Shown here one piece after another: positions 7,236 through 11,342 of a stretch of DNA of 11,342 nt (the stretch's first letter is position 1; every line of letters begins with the position of its first letter). The notes under the pieces are model-generated. The model saw only the letters and a program-made list of their open reading frames with translations. It was not told where the DNA came from and ran no database searches. Made by a program: the position numbers and the translations under genes. Source of the stretch: DATDOO01 sp035293245 (GTDB lineage Bacteria; Pseudomonadota; Gammaproteobacteria; Methylococcales; Methylococcaceae); contig DATDOO010000280.1 of NCBI GenBank assembly GCA_035293245.1, forward strand, positions 1 through 11,342, read 5' to 3'.

Positions 7236-7254
7236 GGACAGGCTTGAGCCGTCC
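7236..7254. repeat. Short hairpin between sulfatase and low-complexity gene
   Basis: Inverted repeat GGAC-a-GGC / GCC-GTCC with a TTGA loop and one bulged base. It lies 82 bases after the stop of the low-complexity gene on the minus strand. No T-run follows, so I do not call it a terminator; it may be another dispersed repeat. The rest of the 235-bp gap (7101-7335) shows a run of eight A residues on the minus strand near 7144-7151 and the sulfatase ribosome site, and no gene. Confidence 0.45.
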
Positions 7255-7335
7255 CTACCCCTTATCTCGGCGCATGGCGCGAGCAGCTTTCACGCTTCGG
7301 GTGATCGAGTCGCCCGGCTCGCGAAGGGCGCCGCC

Positions 7336-8280
7336 TCAGTACGGCGGTGGAACCGATACATACATGACTCCGCCGCCACCATAAGCCTGGGTGTACCAAG
7401 CGGGGCCGCACTGGAAGTAAACGACGCCGTTGACCGTGGTCTGCATGGCGGCGCATGGCAGGCTGGTGTATCCGGCAGGCGGCGCCGTATACACGACCGT
7501 CGTGGACGGTGTGGACGCCTCGCCCGCCGCGTAGCCGGCTGCCGCGCCGATGACCGCCGCACCAACCGCCACGGCCGCCACTTCGCCGTCGTCCCATTCA
7601 CCGTCATGGTAATAACCGCCGTGGTAGTGGCCTTCGTCCTCGTAAAAATCCTGCCGATCCTCCTGCATGTTCGACTGGTGCTGCTGCCAGTCCTCGCGCG
7701 ACTGGTTCTGATGCTGTTGCCAGTCTTCCCGCGACTCGCCGGCGGAATCCTGGCGCTGCGATTGCCTGTCGGTTACCTGTTCTTGGCCCTGAGTCCGCGT
7801 ATCGGCGCGGGTCTGGGTGCGATCGGAAGCTTGGGATTGACGCGTCTGCTGCGTGGTCGACCGATTAGTCGAAGCGGTCTGCTGGGTCTGTGAACGCTGC
7901 GCCGAGCGCTGGGTCGAGCCGGCTTGACGCGACGCGGCCGCACCTCCGCCCTGTGCCTGGAAACCCTGGCCCTGAAAACCTTGGCCTTGGGCGCCCGCAC
8001 CCCGGGAGGAGAAGCTGCCGCTCGAAGCAGGGCCGCTGCGGGAGAAACCACCCCCGCCGCCACCGGAAAAGCCTCCGCCCCCGCCCCCGCTGCGGGAGAA
8101 TCCGCCTCCACCGCCGCCACCGGAAAAACCTCCACCTCCACCGCCGCGAGACATACCCCCGGCTCCGCCACGGCCACCACCACCGCCGCCGCCACGGGCG
8201 TCTGCGTCCTCCGCCACGCCCACCAGGAATAATGCGGTCACGAGCAGGCTTGCGACCATCAGGAGATTTTGCTGTTTCAT
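7336..8280 (-). CDS. Secreted Gly/Gln/Arg-rich low-complexity protein with DUF6515-like C-terminus
   Basis: Protein of 314 residues built from blocks. Residues 1-28 are a signal peptide ending ADA. Residues 29-83 are Gly runs broken by FS and SRS. Residues 95-110 repeat QGQGF. Residues 118-180 are rich in Gln, Arg, Ser and Thr. Residues 183-202 hold SREDWQQHQ twice. Residues 213-232 are rich in acidic residues, His and Tyr. Residues 234-253 are an Ala/Gly hydrophobic stretch with a glycine-zipper look. The last 50 residues (PPAGYTSLPC, VNGVVYFQCGPAWY, YVSVPPP) resemble the C-terminus of DUF6515 proteins, with two Cys possibly disulfide bonded. The start at 8280 has GGAGG 6 bases before it, and its ATG overlaps the stop of the upstream lipoprotein gene, which argues for a shared job. 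The composition suggests an extended cell-surface or envelope protein, but no function is known. Family naming is from memory and uncertain; reality of the gene is well supported by the ribosome site and the overlap. Confidence 0.8.
   Translation of the reverse strand: MKQQNLLMVASLLVTALFLVGVAEDADARGGGGGGGRGGAGGMSRGGGGGGFSGGGGGGGFSRSGGGGGGFSGGGGGGFSRSGPASSGSFSSRGAGAQGQGFQGQGFQAQGGGAAASRQAGSTQRSAQRSQTQQTASTNRSTTQQTRQSQASDRTQTRADTRTQGQEQVTDRQSQRQDSAGESREDWQQHQNQSREDWQQHQSNMQEDRQDFYEDEGHYHGGYYHDGEWDDGEVAAVAVGAAVIGAAAGYAAGEASTPSTTVVYTAPPAGYTSLPCAAMQTTVNGVVYFQCGPAWYTQAYGGGGVMYVSVPPPY
7675..7734 (-). repeat. Tandem SREDWQQHQ coding repeat
   Basis: Two copies of a 9-residue unit SREDWQQHQ, residues 183-191 and 194-202 of the low-complexity protein, separated by NQ. 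The DNA copies have diverged at third codon positions, so the peptide repeat is older than a recent slippage event and may be under selection. Confidence 0.75.
8038..8193 (-). repeat. Glycine-run coding repeat (GGGGGGFS / FSRS)
   Basis: Residues 30-81 of the low-complexity protein are runs of five to seven Gly separated by FS, FSRS or MSR. The DNA is an imperfect GGN repeat tract, a likely site of length variation between strains. It also creates long reading frames on other frames and on the plus strand, which are artefacts. Confidence 0.8.
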
Positions 8281-9128
8281 GGCTGGCCTCCGTTTTGCTG
8301 CGGAACATCGGTTTTCTGAGCCGCAAGCCGGGGAAGGTGCGCCAGGAAGGCGATCTTCCTGGCCCCTTGGGACGGCGTGAAGGCGAACTGCGCGTCGTTC
8401 ACTTGCGGCGGAAAATTCCAGTCCGAGAATTGAGCGCGATACTGGGGCTGGCCTTCGGTAGTCTTGTAGGTCAAAACCGCCCGTAGCGGCCAGGGCTGGT
8501 CGCCGTCGGCGATCCACACCTGGTAATCCACCGTCTCGGTGCGTCCGGCCAGGTGATGGGCGGCTACGCCGAAAATGCGGGTCTTTTCCACATAGTCCAG
8601 CGACAGGGTGCGGCGTTCCAGTTCATCCCCCACTCGGCTCAGCAGGAGCGCCGCCAGGGGCAGCTTCATGTTGAGATCCTTGACGAAATGGGTGACCGCC
8701 GCGTCGATGCCGCCGGGCACGGGCGTCGTCGCGTAAACGTTCTGCGTGGCGCTGTGCACGGTGACGTCCTTGCCGTCGTATAGGACCAGATGGCGTTCGC
8801 CGTCGCTCTGCTCCACCTCGACGCGCAAGCGGTCGGGACGGCTGAGAACGATCTTGCGGGCCTCGCTGAACTCGATCTTCTGGCCGGATTCCTGCACCAC
8901 GTCGTACCCCGAGCGCACGGTCATGCTGAAGCGCTGGGAGCCGCCCAGGAAGCGGGCCATGCCCATGAGGACGGCCTTGGCGTCGGGCGCCGTTTCAGGC
9001 GCTGCCGGCGTCGCGCCGGCGGTGGGTTGCGGTCGGCTCGCGGCTTTCTGCGGCGCGCAGCCGGCTACCGATAACAGCATCGACGCGCACAGCGCAGCGC
9101 ACGTCAACTTCAGGGGTAGAGATTTCAT
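8277..9128 (-). CDS. DUF2092-type periplasmic lipoprotein
   Basis: Lipoprotein of 283 residues. The start at 9128 has a strong AAGGAGG 6 bases upstream; the frame runs on to 9545, overlapping the neighbouring gene, but lacks any signal there. The signal peptide ends in the lipobox VAGC with Cys24. A Pro/Ala linker (28-50) follows. The body contains VLMGMARFLGG, FSMTVRSGYDVVQESGQKIEF, RPDRLRVEVEQSDGERHLVLYDGKDVTVH and QNVYAT, the pattern of DUF2092 proteins, which resemble the half-barrel fold of LolA/LolB and RseB. That fold often binds lipid or acyl chains, so ligand binding in the periplasm is possible (inference). It ends with NGGQP, and its TGA overlaps the ATG of the low-complexity gene in an ATGA at 8277-8280. 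A 50-bp gap separates it from the barrel gene upstream. The lipoprotein call is firm; the family is likely; the role is unknown. Confidence 0.85.
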   Translation of the reverse strand: MKSLPLKLTCAALCASMLLSVAGCAPQKAASRPQPTAGATPAAPETAPDAKAVLMGMARFLGGSQRFSMTVRSGYDVVQESGQKIEFSEARKIVLSRPDRLRVEVEQSDGERHLVLYDGKDVTVHSATQNVYATTPVPGGIDAAVTHFVKDLNMKLPLAALLLSRVGDELERRTLSLDYVEKTRIFGVAAHHLAGRTETVDYQVWIADGDQPWPLRAVLTYKTTEGQPQYRAQFSDWNFPPQVNDAQFAFTPSQGARKIAFLAHLPRLAAQKTDVPQQNGGQP

Positions 9129-9178
9129 CTGTCGCCTCCTTATCGGGTGTCTTACTGCAAGGTAATGTTTGCCGCGGC

Positions 9179-10030
9179 TCATTTCGGAAACAGCAACGTC
9201 ACCGCGAAACGCAAGCCCCAGTCCGGGCCGCCGTCGGGCTTGGCGGGGTAGTAGCGGCCGCCCAGGCTGAACTGCACCGGCTGTCCGCCCAGCTTCAGCA
9301 ACTGGCTGACCGAAGCGTTGAGCGGCACCGTCCATTGATCCCTCTCCCAGTCGTAGGTGGATTCCGTATTCACCCCGAAGGTGGTGTATGTCGTGGTGGT
9401 GTAGTTGAGAAAGGGCTGCATGAAGGTGGCGCTCACGTCCGGCCGGTCCTGGTTGCCGGCAAACGACCACAGGTGATTGGCCAGCACGCCGTAAGTCCAG
9501 CCGGAATCCTGTTTCAACACCACGGCCGTGGGGCCGGCGCCCCACTTTTCGCCCTCCAGGGCGTCGTCGCTGGCGGTGGGGTAAAGAAACACCGGCCCGC
9601 CGCCCATGATCCAGCCGCCCACCGGCTCTTTAGGCGACAAAAAGAAGCTTTGCACGATGTCGCCCATCCCGCCCGCGGCGCTGCCGCCCGGAATGGGCGA
9701 TTCGGCGTGGACGATGGGCAGGATGGTGCGGGTGATGAGATTCCAGTCGGCGTTCAGGGAGAAAGGAATGACCGGCTGCACGTTGACGGCATAACGCATG
9801 GCGTCCGCCGGACCGATGCGGAAGTCCCAGTTGTTCTGCAGCGGTACGCTGATGAGATTGGCGACCGGGTTTTGCAGCTTCTTGGCCAACTCGGCCGGGG
9901 AGTTGCCGTCGGCCGCTTTCGCCGTGGCGCCATCGCTCTCGCCCTGATCCGCAACCGCCGCCGCCCCATACAGCGCCTGCGCACCCAACAGTGCGGCGAA
10001 CATGCGTTTATGTACGCCATTTTGTTGCAT
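9179..10030 (-). CDS. Outer-membrane beta-barrel protein, first gene of the minus-strand series
   Basis: Secreted protein of 283 residues, paralogous to the one at 3949-4746. Shared blocks in the same order are ELAK..QNP (47-55), QPVIPF (85-90), DWNLITRTILPIVH (95-108), FFLSP (129-133), YPTAS (150-154), LWSFAG (187-192), a W.VPL segment (233-237) and the end DWGLRFAVTLLFPK. The start at 10030 is preceded by AAGGA at a spacing of about 10, slightly long; ATG codon 10 is an alternative that would shorten the signal peptide, and a GTG at 10084 opens the frame further. The signal peptide probably ends near AAVA (26). It belongs to the barrel group databases often name transporter or neuromedin U. 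Being first, 174 bp from the divergent kinase gene, it probably lies next to the main promoter of the locus. A Thr/Tyr-rich insertion at 211-218 is absent from the paralogue. Substrate unknown. Confidence 0.8.
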   Translation of the reverse strand: MQQNGVHKRMFAALLGAQALYGAAAVADQGESDGATAKAADGNSPAELAKKLQNPVANLISVPLQNNWDFRIGPADAMRYAVNVQPVIPFSLNADWNLITRTILPIVHAESPIPGGSAAGGMGDIVQSFFLSPKEPVGGWIMGGGPVFLYPTASDDALEGEKWGAGPTAVVLKQDSGWTYGVLANHLWSFAGNQDRPDVSATFMQPFLNYTTTTYTTFGVNTESTYDWERDQWTVPLNASVSQLLKLGGQPVQFSLGGRYYPAKPDGGPDWGLRFAVTLLFPK

Positions 10031-10081
10031 CACTTGGGTATCCTTGTCGGGTCCTGATGGGTCGGTGCTTCCTGCCAAGGT

Positions 10082-10095
10082 CACGCTCCGGCGTG
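10082..10095 (+). repeat. Small CACGC-TCCG-GCGTG hairpin
   Basis: Perfect 5-bp stem with a TCCG loop closed by C:G, which on the plus strand is a UNCG-type tetraloop and unusually stable for its size. It lies in the divergent intergenic region between the barrel gene and the kinase gene. Role unknown; it may be chance. Confidence 0.35.
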
Positions 10096-10147
10096 GGACT
10101 TTCCGCGCAGGGGGAGACTACCCTCTCCTTGGGAGCCCGAAAATTGG

Positions 10148-10169
10148 ACTTTGGTCCTAATCACAAAGT
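10148..10169. promoter_or_regulatory. Inverted repeat in divergent intergenic region, possible operator
   Basis: ACTTTG (10148-10153) and CAAAGT (10164-10169) form a perfect 6-bp dyad with a 10-base spacer. The total of 22 bases is about two helical turns, a usual layout for a dimeric regulator site. It lies between the barrel gene (start 10030) and the kinase gene (start 10205), in the most AT-rich part of this gap. I could not find a convincing -10 next to it for either gene, so an operator role is only a suggestion. Confidence 0.3.
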
Positions 10170-10204
10170 AGATCATTTTCCCGGAAAGCGCCTGGATTGA
10201 AGGA

Positions 10205-11342
10205 ATGAAGACCATCCTCTTGCCCCTCCTGTACGGCTTGTCCGGCCTCTGCGCCTATGCCGCGCTGCACCACGGCCTGGTCGCATTGCGGCGTCCGGTG
10301 GAGCGAACCCAGCTTCTTTTCGCGGCAATCGCCTTTCTGGTAAGCGCTTACATCGTAGCCAAGGCCGGCGCCTACCAGTCCGAAACGGCGGCGCAACTGG
10401 TCAGCATGCGCCGCTGGGAGATGTCGCTCGGCCTGGGTGTGTTCGTCATTCTTCCCTGGTTCGTGAACCGTTATACGGAGATTCGTCTGGGCTGGTTTGC
10501 GGCGTTTTTGAGCGCATACATGGCCGCTATGGTGACAATCAACCAGATGCTTCCTTATGGAGGTGGCTTTATCGAGTTCCCCACCCTGCAATTTTTCACC
10601 CTGCCCTGGGGCGAGACGGTGGCGGACCTGCGCGTGCGGCAGCGCAGCGGGTGGTTTCTTGCCGCCTGGAGCGGCCTTTACCTGGTCATGGCCTACAGCG
10701 TTTGGGCCTGCGTGTGCCAGCACCGGCGCGGCGCCCGGCGCAAGGCCGTGACGTTCGCTTTCGCCCTTGGCCTGTTTTTCGCGCTTACCCTGTTCAACCA
10801 GGTGGTGAATTTCGGCCTCGTCAACTTCATCCATACAGCGGAGTTCGGCTTTGTCGCGCTCCTTCTGGTGATGAGCCTGGGATTGACGCGGGAACTCCGC
10901 GAGAGCGAGCGGCGCATGCGGGCGGTGCTCGGCCATGTGCCGGCGGTGGTGTACATGAAGGACACGGAGGGGCGGTATCTCTTCATCAACCGCCGGTTCG
11001 AGGAACTGTTCCAGGCCGGCAACGACGCCATGGCCGGCAAAACCGACCACGCCTTGTTTCCCGCGGCGCAGGCCGAAGTGCTGCGTGCCAACGACCGCCA
11101 GGTTCTGGATGCCCGCCGGCCCATCGAGTTCGAGGAAATTATCGAGCAGGACGGGGCGCCACGGGTTTACGAATCGGTCAAGTTCCCCCTTCTCGACCCG
11201 GAAGGCGTTCCCTACGCGGTGTGCGGCGTCTCCAGCGACGTGACCCTCCAGCGCAAGAACGAAGAAGAAATGCGCCTCTTGCGCCTGAGCATCTGGCACG
11301 CGGACCGGGTGGAACGGACCGGCGCCATCACCTCCTCCCTGG
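10205..11342 (+). CDS. 7-TM PAS sensor protein, probable histidine kinase, cut by right edge
   Basis: The first 379 codons are visible, open to the edge. Seven hydrophobic segments lie at about 5-25, 36-55, 74-90, 96-116, 152-172, 181-201 and 211-228, so the N-terminus is an inner-membrane sensor module. A PAS domain follows at about 236-349 (AVLGHVPAVVYMKDTEGRYLFIN, then the strand PYAVCGVSSDVT). Next come a short helix with KNEEEM and the sequence LSIWHADRVERTGAITSSL. In known kinases that last stretch runs directly into the phosphate-accepting AHELNQPL motif, which would fall just outside the window; so a histidine kinase is very likely but its catalytic part is not seen. The ATG at 10205 is the first in frame after a TAG at 10169; an abutting AAGGA and a GGA 8 bases away give an ordinary ribosome site. 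It is divergent from the nine envelope genes and may control them (inference). No cognate regulator is visible. Confidence 0.85.
   Translation, partial: MKTILLPLLYGLSGLCAYAALHHGLVALRRPVERTQLLFAAIAFLVSAYIVAKAGAYQSETAAQLVSMRRWEMSLGLGVFVILPWFVNRYTEIRLGWFAAFLSAYMAAMVTINQMLPYGGGFIEFPTLQFFTLPWGETVADLRVRQRSGWFLAAWSGLYLVMAYSVWACVCQHRRGARRKAVTFAFALGLFFALTLFNQVVNFGLVNFIHTAEFGFVALLLVMSLGLTRELRESERRMRAVLGHVPAVVYMKDTEGRYLFINRRFEELFQAGNDAMAGKTDHALFPAAQAEVLRANDRQVLDARRPIEFEEIIEQDGAPRVYESVKFPLLDPEGVPYAVCGVSSDVTLQRKNEEEMRLLRLSIWHADRVERTGAITSSL

Noticed and set aside
4881..7247. 788-codon open frame on the plus strand opposite the long sulfatase
   Set aside because: It is the antisense of a complete, motif-bearing sulfatase gene and arises from GC-rich third positions. 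Its product is a Gly/Arg/Val/His-rich string with no recognisable domain and no ribosome site.
9129..9545. N-terminal extension of the DUF2092 frame over the neighbouring barrel gene
   Set aside because: It overlaps a real gene in another frame, while an AAGGAGG and lipoprotein signal peptide mark the start at 9128.
10157..11299. 380-codon minus-strand frame opposite the sensor kinase
   Set aside because: The plus-strand product has seven membrane segments and a PAS domain; the minus-strand frame has Gln/His/Lys-rich sequence without signal or motif, so it is a shadow.

Overview
The window is high-GC DNA from a Gram-negative bacterium. Lipoprotein signal peptides, OprB-type and other outer-membrane barrels, Shine-Dalgarno starts and a PAS sensor kinase point to Pseudomonadota, probably gamma- or betaproteobacterial. 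Nothing in the sequence fixes the genus.

Nine genes lie in a row on the minus strand. In transcription order they are: an outer-membrane barrel protein (9179-10030), a DUF2092-type lipoprotein (8277-9128), a secreted Gly/Gln/Arg-rich low-complexity protein (7336-8280), a 785-residue type I sulfatase (4743-7100), a second barrel protein paralogous to the first (3949-4746), a DUF4239 membrane protein (3096-3857), an OprB-family porin (1730-3025), a DUF3313-type lipoprotein (802-1503) and the N-terminal part of a second, different sulfatase (1-398, cut by the window edge). Two junctions are 4-bp ATGA overlaps (8277-8280 and 4743-4746). The 226-bp and 403-bp gaps around the DUF3313 gene are filled with short GC-rich hairpins of REP type. 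On the plus strand a gene diverges at 10205 and runs off the right edge: seven predicted membrane segments, a PAS domain and the beginning of what looks like a histidine-kinase dimerisation region.

Almost every minus-strand product carries a signal peptide, lipobox or membrane segments, so this is an envelope and periplasm locus. A reasonable reading (inference) is a system for handling sulfate esters: the porin and the two barrel proteins would admit or export substrate, the two sulfatases would release sulfate in the periplasm, and the lipoproteins and low-complexity protein would have accessory or surface roles. The divergent kinase could sense the condition that switches it on. No formylglycine-generating enzyme, sulfate transporter or response regulator lies inside the window. 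No tRNA, rRNA, CRISPR array, insertion sequence or phage gene was seen.
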